DNA of 64,000 bases from Polychytrium aggregatum (Eukaryota; Chytridiomycota; Chytridiomycetes; Polychytriales): positions 434,001 through 498,000 of the forward strand of contig NW_026516203.1 of the NCBI RefSeq assembly GCF_025602895.1, in the 5' to 3' direction. The notes beneath the pieces were generated by a model that saw nothing but the letters and a program-made list of their open reading frames with translations, made no database searches and had not been told where the DNA came from. The position numbers were made by a program, and so were the translations under genes. Positions 42,374-51,684 of the stretch are shown piece by piece. Every line of letters begins with the position of its first letter. The first letter of the stretch is position 1.

Positions 42374-44179
42374 ATGTCGTCGTCTGCCACAACGGAGACA
42401 CCGGCGTCGCTGGTGGGTCAAGCGAGCTCTGCTTGCTTCGACCTACTCGCGGTCCTGATCACAAATGACGAATTCATTCGCTCCGCCACCCCGTCGCTGT
42501 TCGCAAGGCTCCTGAGAGTGTCACGGCATACTCGGGCCATCCTCAACACCGGCAGGACATGGGAGTGTGCCCTTCCAGCGTGGTTGCAAGTCACGGCCGG
42601 GTTTCTGTTCGATGGTGTCGATCCCTCCATCAGTCGCCTGAAAGTGCTCTATGGCCTTTGCCGCTACATATTCCGCCGGGACCGACAACAACCAGCCGAT
42701 GCGTCCGTGTTGGAGAAGGAAAACGAGCTCTGGTCCGAAGTTTACCGTGATACGACGCTCTACAGGAGAGTGTTGCGCTACTGCCAAGTGACCGATCCGT
42801 CGTTCCAGTTCCCAAGGACGCAAGACCCAAGCTCGCCCGCGCGGCTGTCGGTCGAGGAAATGGCCAGGATCGCCGAGGGTGAAAGCTTTGACATATGCTC
42901 GCCGGTCGAGATCACTTTCGGGTCCAGCTACGTCAAGATCCGGCACAGCGGGATACAGGGCCATGACGTCTATTTGTCCAAGCTTCTGCCCTTCGACATC
43001 CCAGAGATGGACATCACAAGCGAGAAACAGCTAACAATCGCAAACATGTCGTTTCTCAAGGTGTCTGGATGGCACAAGGTGCTTTCTGCCTTCACAAAGC
43101 TGACCATCACAAAGGATTGGCCGCTCACGGGCCCAAGTTTCGACGATCCTCTCGCCAGCTTGCAGGGCATGCCAAAGGTACTTCCGCTGCTGCGATTCCT
43201 GCATCTCGGAGGCAGCACGGATTTGACATCGCTCCGGGGAATGCCCGAGATGCCACGGCTCGAGCAGCTCTATCTCCCAGAGTCGATCGAGTCCCTGGAA
43301 GGTATGCCAAAGGAGCTGCCCTCACTAACAGAGTTTGGCATCGAGTGGAGCCTGAAGCTCAAGTCGCTCAGAGGAATGCCCGAGATGCCAAAGCTGGCAG
43401 AGCTATTTCTTTCAACCTCGATCGAGACCCTGGAGGGCATGCCAAGGGAGCTGCCTTTGCTCGAATGCTTCAGCGTGCACCGGCACGGACGATTGACGTC
43501 GCCCCAGGGCATGTCCGCGATGCCAAATCTGACGATGCTCCAGCTCCCAGAGTCCATCGAGACCCTGGAGGGTATGCCAGCGGCTCTTGGCTCGCTTCGG
43601 ACCTTCCGTGTGCGGCACTGCACACAACTCACGTCGCTCCGGGGAATGCCTGAGATGCCCAAGCTGCTTGAGATGGACCTTCCAGTCGGAGTTGAGACCC
43701 TCATGGGCATCCCTGAGGAACTGCCTTCTCTCACCAAGCTCACCATCAGCTCGCACAGACAACACATCATCAGCCAGCTCCCAAGAATGCCCAAACTCGA
43801 CCATCTCGTCCTGACGAAGTACTTTGTCAACCTGGCCGATCTGCGTATCAATCAAAGCACGCTCCGGGTGCTTGATCTGAGACAGTGCTGCAAGTTGAGT
43901 TCGCTGGACGACATGGCTTCGTTCCCCGGGCTCGAGATCCTCCGCATTCCTTCATCGATCCGGACGATCAGGGGTCTGGCCGCGAAGCTACCGTCCCTCA
44001 AGAGCCTGTATCTGGAATCGAAGCTGCCCCGGGACGGGGATGAAAGATCGCAGGTGGCAGCAATGTATAAGAGGGCATCCTACAGCCTCAGTCTTTGGTG
44101 GAGGATCGCAAGCTGGACACTGGAGCTGCCGGCGGGCTGCTGTGTCGCTTTTTATGAGGATAAGCTGAATCGCGGCTGA
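42374..44179 (+). CDS. Leucine-rich-repeat protein with alternating 24/21-residue repeats
   Basis: Single-exon protein of 601 residues; the preferred start is MSSSATTETPAS. Residues 1-80 are helical and F-box-like in pattern (LFARLLRVSRHTRAILNT), but I cannot confirm an F-box. Residues about 262-550 form a solenoid of at least twelve repeats built on two alternating units: SLRGMPEMPkLxxLxLPxSIE (21 residues) and TLEGMPxELPxLxxFxxxxxxxLT (24 residues). The repeated GMP/MP text is very regular, suggesting recent internal duplication. No signal peptide or membrane segment is seen. LRR solenoids bind proteins, and the partner is unknown. With F-box proteins as precedent it might be a ubiquitin-ligase adaptor, but that is speculation. 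Confidence 0.85.
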   Translation: MSSSATTETPASLVGQASSACFDLLAVLITNDEFIRSATPSLFARLLRVSRHTRAILNTGRTWECALPAWLQVTAGFLFDGVDPSISRLKVLYGLCRYIFRRDRQQPADASVLEKENELWSEVYRDTTLYRRVLRYCQVTDPSFQFPRTQDPSSPARLSVEEMARIAEGESFDICSPVEITFGSSYVKIRHSGIQGHDVYLSKLLPFDIPEMDITSEKQLTIANMSFLKVSGWHKVLSAFTKLTITKDWPLTGPSFDDPLASLQGMPKVLPLLRFLHLGGSTDLTSLRGMPEMPRLEQLYLPESIESLEGMPKELPSLTEFGIEWSLKLKSLRGMPEMPKLAELFLSTSIETLEGMPRELPLLECFSVHRHGRLTSPQGMSAMPNLTMLQLPESIETLEGMPAALGSLRTFRVRHCTQLTSLRGMPEMPKLLEMDLPVGVETLMGIPEELPSLTKLTISSHRQHIISQLPRMPKLDHLVLTKYFVNLADLRINQSTLRVLDLRQCCKLSSLDDMASFPGLEILRIPSSIRTIRGLAAKLPSLKSLYLESKLPRDGDERSQVAAMYKRASYSLSLWWRIASWTLELPAGCCVAFYEDKLNRG

Positions 44180-45157
44180 TTCTCAGGTCGCGGAGTTTGC
44201 ATGATGCGCTTGGACCCGTGTGCTTTGCGCTTTGGCAGAGAATCGAATCAAGATTGCATCGCAGGACACACCACGATGCTTCCCTGCTTGAATGCTGGTC
44301 TCCGTGATTTGTGGTGCTGTGCTCCATACCCCTATTCTCTTTCATACCCCTGTGCTCCTTCATACCCCTGTGCTCCTTCATATCCCATGTCTCTTCATAC
44401 TCTGTGTCATTCTTGTCATGTGCATTCCCAACACTCGACGCAGCCATCACTTTGGATGCCGTCGCGGGTCCCGCACCAGGCTCGGTTGCGTGTGGCATCC
44501 AGAATGCTTTCTCTGTCAACTAGAGACGAGTGGCTTCCATCATCCCGAACCGGAGAATCTCGCTTCGCGCAAATACATTCCGGTCGAAATGGCCATCATT
44601 GTCTGTGATATGCGGTGATATGTGCGATGGTCGATCACCTGTTGAACTTGATGGCACTGCTAATCCACGACATTTTATGCCGACAAAAATGAGACACTGG
44701 CCCATATCCATCGAATGTGTAGTATGATATGGCTTGAATTCAGCAAGACCATGTGCAACAGAAGCTGGCCACTTCCGCAGTATCCGAGCGAAGTCCCCGG
44801 ATCGTACTCCACTCACCAATCGCCCGCCATCACCGTCAATCGGCTCAAGGTGACACCAAATGCCAGCAAACAACACACGCAGTGGAGTCTATGCGCAGCA
44901 GTCCAGCTCCGTGCCACATACAACGTGACTTTCAGGTGACCGAGATGGGCAGCCGCGAGGGGGCCGGAAAAAAATTGATGGTGATAGTTCATCACACATA
45001 TGTCGGTGACACAGCCCACCCCAACAATGCGCATGTTGCGGACGGCTGTAGTTCGAGAGCACTTTGTTTGAGCGTCCTCGGCCAACCCGCTCGACTGACA
45101 TCTCTATCGGCTCGCTTCTACCGAGCCACCCCCTCCCTGCATCAACGCTTGTCCACC
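44180..45157. other. Intergenic, with an 18-bp tandem repeat
   Basis: No gene recognised. About three copies of CTCCTTCATACCCCTGTG, decaying at the ends, lie at about 44337-44400. The frame of the next gene is open upstream to 44753, but the text there is not protein-like and the strong start context is at 45158. Confidence 0.5.
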
Positions 45158-47656
45158 ATGGCGGACGCCTCAGTTCTGGATCTCGACGAGAGTGGAGAGC
45201 TCGACTCGAAGCCCGGCCTTGTCTCTGAAGACTCGGGTGTCGATCTCAGTGCCGGCGTGCGGTTGCCGATGTGGTATCCGTTGGGCTCACGCCGGCTCAC
45301 CACCCGCCGACCGCTCGAGAAACGAGCCAGCCTTCCTCTCCTCTCGAAATCCAGGACGGCGACCACGCCGTACTATGCCGCTCCAAAGAGCGAAGCCAAT
45401 GACCTGCTACCGATCCTTGTTGACCAGCGCGAATCGATGTGGAAGACCAATTGCATGTCCGATGTCGAACAGGAATGCGACATCGGCAATGACCCTGGTC
45501 CCAAAGCTGCCCCTCCACGCCATGATATAGCCAAGCGCACGGTTCTGGAGTATCTCGGCCCGCGCAAGGATCTCGAGCGGGGCCTGTACAGAGAACCACA
45601 GTACATGGTATCGGAAGATCCTCAAGCCGCAACCCCGCCTGAGAGTGTTCCAAAGCAGCACTTACTCCCGAGCCGCCAGTCGAGTCAGTCCGAGACACAC
45701 GGCCCCGCCGATGCCAAGCAGGGGCTCCACACCGTCGTAGCCACCGATCCTCCGAAGCTTCATCATCCATACACACGGAGTTCCTGCAAGATAGGCAGCG
45801 ACAGGCTGGATAATGTCAATTGTGTGGAAGTCAAAGGCGTGGCCACCAAGGTCTTGGAGCGACAGCGGCCCGTCCAGATTTCCAAAACGGCCTTGTCGCA
45901 TCAGTACCTCAGGGCCCAGGCATCGAACCGATCCCACGGTCCCAAATCGACATCAATGTCAACACCAAATCTCCCAGTCAGCGACATCAGTTTGGAAAAG
46001 TCTCCCAGGAACACTGGAGCGGCAGCTACCCCACCAGCGGGACCTGACCAGTTCCAAGAGACTCGCAATATTCCCATGCCGCCTGTGCAAGCCGCGGAAA
46101 TGGGGCCCCCTGGCAAGTCCGAGGGTCTAGAGTTTATTTCGTCTGTGCAGCCCCTTCCAACCCTGGTTCCCAAGAACACATCGACTCTTCCCCAGTGCAA
46201 CACTCAGACAGACTCCCCCAGCAAGACCAATGTTGAGAACAAACCTTTCAAGTTCCTACGCCGCTCGCGCCCCTTCATCCGACATGCGAAGCTGGCAGAC
46301 TTGCCCAAGAGCCGTACCCGGACCCCCGCAAAAGCCGATAGCCTGCCAGAGATTGCGGACTCGTTCAAGTCTCCAGAGTGCAGGGCATCCCCTGTCCGGG
46401 ATGAACCGCTGATCCAATTTGAGTTCACCGCCGCCATCATGCGCGATGTCGATATCATCAACGGCGAATTGGAGCCGTGGTCGGAAAAGTTCCAGGAAGT
46501 GCTGCTCCCACCCGTCGTTCCTCTCGCGCCGCCGCCAACTTCAGACCCAGACTCCAAACGTGCCAAATCCCGCAGGGCCGAAGCCGAGGAGCTGCGAACA
46601 AGCCGTGATGTGCCCACAGACAGTCTGGAGACACCCCGACCGCCCAGAACCTCGCATTACCTTGACAAACCCATCGAAACAAATGTGCCCGTCAGTCCAA
46701 CCAACCTTGCAAAGTCTACCGTCTCAAATCGATTAGAGGAAAGCTCTGGATCAAGCAACGACTCGCCAAGTGCTGCTCTGGAGCCACGGCCTGCAACTCC
46801 GCAGCTCAACAGCAAGGGCGATCCAGAGCCATCCCAGCCAAAGCCACCCACCAAGGCGTCGAGAGAGCCAAAGTCGACCGCACAGTCAGTCAAGCCCGGA
46901 GTCACTACAGAGTCAGCGATCGATGACGATTGGAGTAAACAAAGGCTGATCGCTACCTTGACAATGAAGGAGCTCAAGAAGCTGTTCCCGCCCCTTATCA
47001 AGCAGTACTACGATAATCGCAAGCTGGAGCCCAAGTCCAGCATCATCGTTCCGCGAACCGAGTCGAAACGAAGCCTCCACACACGACATTCTCATTCCAA
47101 ACCGGCGGCGGCGCACTCGGATGTCGATGTGCAAAAGGTAGAGAATGCTGACAGGCAGCTCGTCGAGGCGATAGAGCTGCCGCGTGGGTTTTGTTCAAAC
47201 CAATGGCTGCTGTCTCACTCGTCTGTGATGCTGAATCCTCCCCCCCCCTCCGAATTGGTGCCATCGCAGAATACATCAACGCTGCCGCCCCGGGTGACGA
47301 CATCCTCTGCTTCTAAGCTATCCGTCACCACTTCCACCAAGCTTCCTCAGATTCGGTACTCTTTTGCCTCGTTGCCGCCCAACTCACAAGCGGAATTCGC
47401 TCTGGTCCATCGTGCGATGGCAAGCCTGGCTGATCTCTCTCCCAGCCGAACTCCTGCATCAACACCGAATACACACCGATCGTTGCCACGACTACCGGAT
47501 ACCTACCGACACGCTTCCCAGCACCACCCAAAACTGAGTATCGATCAAGCCTCATTAATACCGCTTAATGCCTCGGCGACTTTTCCGAAAGTTCCGGCAC
47601 CTTCGCATAAGAATGCCGTTTCGGATAGACACGCAGTACACTCTCGAAGGTCATAG
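45158..47656 (+). CDS. Hypothetical disordered protein, 832 aa
   Basis: I do not recognise this protein. The ATG at 45158 lies in a strong context (CCACCATGG) and begins MADASVLDLDESGELDSKPG. The sequence is rich in Ser, Pro, Thr, Lys and Arg and has many short basic/proline patches, such as RRPLEKRASLPLLSKSRT and RRSRPFIRHAKLADLPKSR. One stretch looks helical: residues about 590-630 (WSKQRLIATLTMKELKKLF, then LIKQYYDNRKLEP). It has no signal peptide, membrane span, zinc motif or enzyme signature that I can see. The long uninterrupted frame supports a real gene. A scaffold, cytoskeletal or nuclear role would be guesswork. Confidence 0.65.
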   Translation: MADASVLDLDESGELDSKPGLVSEDSGVDLSAGVRLPMWYPLGSRRLTTRRPLEKRASLPLLSKSRTATTPYYAAPKSEANDLLPILVDQRESMWKTNCMSDVEQECDIGNDPGPKAAPPRHDIAKRTVLEYLGPRKDLERGLYREPQYMVSEDPQAATPPESVPKQHLLPSRQSSQSETHGPADAKQGLHTVVATDPPKLHHPYTRSSCKIGSDRLDNVNCVEVKGVATKVLERQRPVQISKTALSHQYLRAQASNRSHGPKSTSMSTPNLPVSDISLEKSPRNTGAAATPPAGPDQFQETRNIPMPPVQAAEMGPPGKSEGLEFISSVQPLPTLVPKNTSTLPQCNTQTDSPSKTNVENKPFKFLRRSRPFIRHAKLADLPKSRTRTPAKADSLPEIADSFKSPECRASPVRDEPLIQFEFTAAIMRDVDIINGELEPWSEKFQEVLLPPVVPLAPPPTSDPDSKRAKSRRAEAEELRTSRDVPTDSLETPRPPRTSHYLDKPIETNVPVSPTNLAKSTVSNRLEESSGSSNDSPSAALEPRPATPQLNSKGDPEPSQPKPPTKASREPKSTAQSVKPGVTTESAIDDDWSKQRLIATLTMKELKKLFPPLIKQYYDNRKLEPKSSIIVPRTESKRSLHTRHSHSKPAAAHSDVDVQKVENADRQLVEAIELPRGFCSNQWLLSHSSVMLNPPPPSELVPSQNTSTLPPRVTTSSASKLSVTTSTKLPQIRYSFASLPPNSQAEFALVHRAMASLADLSPSRTPASTPNTHRSLPRLPDTYRHASQHHPKLSIDQASLIPLNASATFPKVPAPSHKNAVSDRHAVHSRRS

Positions 47657-48157
47657 CTCCGTTGCGTTCAGCCCAAGTTGATTCATGCCCGTCGATCATC
47701 TGCGTTTGCAAATGCAGCCAGTGCGGCGGCATCTCTACCTAACCGCGACGCCTCCAAGATTCGAGATCAAAGTGGCTTGATGCTGTAGGGTGGTATATGT
47801 CGCCGTGGTCGATTCCTCCGCCACTGTAGCCACCATCATCAGTCGACCGCAACATGCTCGTGTTGGCTAGCATGGCCTCGAATACACGATGGTACCATCC
47901 CTTGGTGATCGATATGTGTAATGTGATTATGACCCAGTCTGCGCTGGCGTGGGGATCAATGAGTGATGGCGGCCTGTGCATCGATGCATGGCAACGCAGC
48001 TCAGCAACACATCATAGAGGTGCAGTATTGAGGGTGTTGTCGATGTTGATGCCTTTTGGAGATGTACATGCATGCATCCGAAGCCCAGCATAGAGTCGTG
48101 CGCTCGCCGTTTGAACGCATCTGCCCATTGGGTCTGGTTGTGCAATATTGCCCAAGT
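47657..48157. other. Intergenic between convergent genes
   Basis: About 500 bp between the stop of the 832-aa protein gene (+) and the stop of the MRNIP-like gene (-). It should hold both 3' ends. Nothing else recognised. Confidence 0.4.
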
Positions 48158-49389
48158 CTATTCGTCATCATCGTCAGCAAAGGTGCTCCATTTGGATGTC
48201 GCTGGTCGTTTGAAGGTTTTCGGCCCGGACAGCGACTTTGGGGCGACACTCGCACCCATGGGCGGTGCTGAGGATGCTGGCGATGCCAGGCTTCTTGGTG
48301 TCCATGGGGATGTTTGAGGCGGTTTGGATGGCATGCTGCCGAACAAGGCTCCAAAGTGTTTCGCGGGTCGCTCGGTGGGAGTGTCGTTCGTTTGACGGCC
48401 ATCGCTCCGGTTGGATCTGGGCGGATTATCGAGCGATGCCGTCGGTTTTGATCGCTTGTGCTGTGCTGGATCAAAGTCCTTGGCTGGGTTACCCTGCCTC
48501 ATCCGCTTACCGCCCTGCCACGGCTGCTGGGGAAGCGAAGAGCCTCCCTGGTCATCGTGTTCGCCCTGGAGAAAGAGCAAGAGAGATGCAAAGGAATAAC
48601 GAGTCAATGCAAGAGCCCAACAAGCCAGATCTACCGATTGTCGTCACAGCAGTCCTATCGTTTCCTTGCGGTTGATCATGGCTTGCAGCGATCGCGCACC
48701 GTCTCATCATCAGGCTCCTCGTCGACATAGTCTTCCCATTTCGATCTTGTCGGCAGACGACATTCCTGTCGCTGCGGTACAGCCGCTTGGTCTTCTTCAC
48801 GAGACTGTCTCTGGTTCAGCAGATCCTCTTCGGCCCTGCCTCTGGCCATGTTCATATTCTGGACAAACGTTCGGCACTCCGATGCTTGTGGCGACGTCAA
48901 GAATACCTGCTGGTCCAAAGCAGATCTCTGAGTCGCTGATCTCTGTAGTTCGCTCATTCAGATGCTGTGAGATCGCCGCTTTCACGGCGGACACATGAAA
49001 GGAGGCATTGTGTGGGAGGGATTTCACTGGATTCACAGTTCAAACGGATGCGAGGCTGCGATGCTGATGTTCGTGCTCTCGGCCTCTCCCCAGGCTCGAG
49101 CGACGGGCCGATGGCGGTACCTTGATGGTGCTCTGCTTTTCTCCGCAGACCCTGCATTGCCATTTGTTGACCTTCTTGACCTTTCGGCAACGGCAGCCGG
49201 CGAGGGTGTTGTCAGCGAGGCGATCCACAACTCGGCGCAGCATTGTTCCGTTCATGCAACAGCACCGATGTTTTCTGTCATCCAGGCTATGGAAGTGTTA
49301 CCACAGGATCTACGGCACTCGGGTACCTGGTGAACCTGAAACATCCGGCACGAGTCCTCGTAGCATCGCAAGACCTGGTAGGTGGGCAT
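48158..49389 (-). CDS. MRNIP-like (MRN complex-interacting protein)
   Basis: Animal MRNIP associates with the MRE11-RAD50-NBS1 complex and promotes the DNA damage response. Exon 1 (ATG 49387-49389) encodes MPTYQVLRCYEDSCRMFQVH. Exon 2 gives QVKKVNKWQCRVCGEKQSTI. Together they form the N-terminal zinc-binding block with CxxC pairs seen in MRNIP (RCCSCRLFQ, WTCKACGEKQS). The next exon has SASECRTFVQNMNMARGRAE, equivalent to the ADCRRHVQKLNLLQG block, then SKWEDYVDEE. The last exon is disordered and ends TSKWSTFADDDDE, matching the conserved SKW motif and the acidic end of the animal protein. The stop is at 48158-48160. Three or four introns. A function in DNA repair is inferred from the family. 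Confidence 0.8.
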
Positions 49390-50165
49390 GGTCGTTGCAG
49401 GCGGTGGTCTGTCTGGGGGTTGGCAAGTCCAAGGAGGAAGAGAGCTTCGCAGAGGCCGCTTGCTGTTTGGTGCTGTTTTGGTGTTGGCGGCTTGTCCGAG
49501 CTGGTACTCTCCGGGACCAGATGGAAAGATGAGAGGGCCTGAGCCAAAGCTGTATTGTGGACCGGTCCCTGTTCCGCTCCCGGGCAACCTCATCGATACA
49601 ACAACCGGTATCGCTTGTCAGGCGCATCAAGACCCTCTGCTGTCTTCATCTAGTATATTCAGCGAACTTGTTTTGAACTGGGACACCTTCACATGCAGAT
49701 GGCTTGTGGATCGGCTGATGTTGATCGATCTGGCTGAACGGCTTTGATATATGATCCGCTCGCCGAGGTCTTGCAGCGATATTGCGCTTTGCCCTGCGTC
49801 TGCCTCCCTCATTCCAGGCATGTCGTCTTGCTCTGACTTGCTCTGACTTCCAGCGACTGCATCTGCAGCGAATCGCAGGTCCCGTCGTGCCCACTCACTC
49901 CATGCATCTCGCCCACACAGGGAAATGATTAGATCAGCGTGTGATATCATCCGACTACGCTGTGTTTGTCCGAATGAGACAATGCCCTATCTTTTCGTCA
50001 ACACGCTGTATATTCAGCGAGAAACTGCAATACAATCCCCCCTCTGGCGTCTGGGGCAGCCGAGGCACACCAGCGAGGCCCAGCGAGGCCCGGTGAGGCC
50101 CAGCCAGCAGTGGCGAAGGCAAAGGGGGACTCGCCGCTTCAGGCCATCCTCATCGAGGCACCCTT
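49390..50165. other. Intergenic: MRNIP-like promoter / NTF2 3' region
   Basis: About 780 bp. A short repeat built on AGCGAGGCCC/GGTGAGGCCC lies at about 50074-50105. A 107-aa frame on the minus strand (49627-49950) has no recognisable features and I do not call it a gene. Confidence 0.4.
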
Positions 50166-51293
50166 TTACATGTACACCAGTCTGAAGACATCTAGAGAGC
50201 CGCAGCCGATCGAGCCAGACAGATTCCAGTCGATCGGGCGCGACAAATCCAGCGGCCCAACAGAGCCGATTTAGCAGGGGGCGATGAAACGGCCGAGGTG
50301 TCAGTTCCGCATTCGATGGCGAGGCTGCTCTAGCTTTTCGGACAGGCTTACCGTTATAGACAAAGTAGTTCGATCCTTCAGGGACCAGCTGGAAGGTCTG
50401 GGTGAACTTTTGCGGATTCTGCTCCTCGTCGACCTGTCCAGGAGAGTACATAATTGAGGATCATCGTGCCGGTGCTGCCTCGTCTGACCTACTCTGGGCC
50501 AATGATATGGTGCCAATAACGATGCCAATGATGGTGGACGGCAACGACGATGGTGGTGATCTGCCTTTTGATCTACTGCCGATTTGGACTCGATTTGCCC
50601 ATAGCCACAGAGGGTCGGTATCGGTGTGCTGCTGCCTGCACCCAGCTTGGGCCGACAGCTTGTTAGCGCGCAGGACTAGCTGGGATCTTTACCAGGAGTT
50701 GGCCCGTCACGGTGACGAGGATGGTGGGGATGGAGGGGTTTGCGGGTTGGGCATCGATGGTTGAGACCTGGTGCTGGACACGTCGGAAGGGCAGTCCCTG
50801 AAGGCACGATAGATGGGCCGTCAGCACGACCGATCGATTGGGCGTTGCAGGTCTCCGAGGTCAAGCGCCGTGGCATCAGAGAGAAGGGCGAATCAACAGA
50901 GCAAGGGGTCCGGACCATGCAAAGCCCTGGGCTAGCGATCGAGGCGTCTCCTGATCGCTTGACAACTTACCGCCAGCTTTTCGACGATGGCTTTGGTGCC
51001 CTGGACTTGATTTCCCTCAAAGGTCATCATGGAGATGTCTTTCTGCAAAGACCCCCAGGATATTTGGAGACCATGGCGCGATGGTGGCCGATCCAGGCAG
51101 CCGGGCAGAATCGAGACGAAGCAAACATGGATGAATCGGCTTGGTTAGTGGCTGCACGACCAAGACAGGGGGGAGGAGCGCTGTGGTCATGGTGGATACC
51201 TACGTAGAGGGTATGCAATTCGGCCCGGTTTCGGTCAAAGGTCGAATAGTAGTAGTCGACAAAGCTCTTGGCGATGGTCACGGCGTCGGCCAT
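50166..51293 (-). CDS. NTF2: Nuclear transport factor 2 (NTF2)
   Basis: NTF2 is a homodimer that carries Ran-GDP into the nucleus through the nuclear pore. Five short exons are clear. Exon 1 (ATG 51291-51293): MADAVTIAKSFVDYYYSTFD, then RNRAELHTLY. Exon 2: KDISMMTFEGNQVQGTKAIV. Exon 3: LPFRRVQHQVSTIDAQPANP and VTVTGQLL. Exon 4: VDEEQNPQKFTQTFQLVPEG, then SNYFVYN. Exon 5: DVFRLVYM, stop 50166-50168. All match the cone-shaped NTF2 fold and its length (about 125 residues), including the conserved DEEQNPQ and DAQP blocks. It lies head-to-head with UPF1. Confidence 0.95.
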
Positions 51294-51684
51294 GGCGATG
51301 GGCTGGGGCGGAATGGGTGGGGTTGGGATGAGATGCGAGCGAGGACCTGGGCCAGACAAGACCAAACGGTGGCTGGCAAGCAGGCAAGCAGGCGCCGGGT
51401 CGAGCCGGGATCGAGCCGGGATCGAGCCGGACGCCATCCGCCCCGGCCGATCGGTTCGAGCCGGCTAAGCCCCTCCGTTTTTTCTTGGGCCGCAGCCCTC
51501 CCCGCTTTTGCCCCGCAGCACGACCCAAAACCGATCCACACCCCGCCGAGGCCTTGTTCCTCCTGCTTGCCTCTGTCCGGTTCCTGCCCGGTTCCTGTCG
51601 TCAGCGTCTCTGAGGCACCGACTCTCTCCCGCCCAGCGATCCGCCCTCCGCACAGCCTCCAGCTGCTCCTCTCGACTGAATACT
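51294..51684. promoter_or_regulatory. Divergent NTF2/UPF1 promoter with an 11-bp repeat
   Basis: 391 bp between two divergently transcribed housekeeping genes. Three tandem copies of TCGAGCCGGGA lie at about 51400-51431 and a fourth TCGAGCCGG at about 51457. The repeat may bind a regulator of both genes; that is inference. Confidence 0.55.

Noticed and set aside
44753-45157. Upstream in-frame extension of the 832-aa protein
   Set aside because: The text has no domain-like pattern and the strong CCACCATGG start is at 45158.
49627-49950. 107-codon frame on the minus strand
   Set aside because: No homology recognised, no supporting splice context, and it is in the 3' region of NTF2 / promoter of the MRNIP-like gene.
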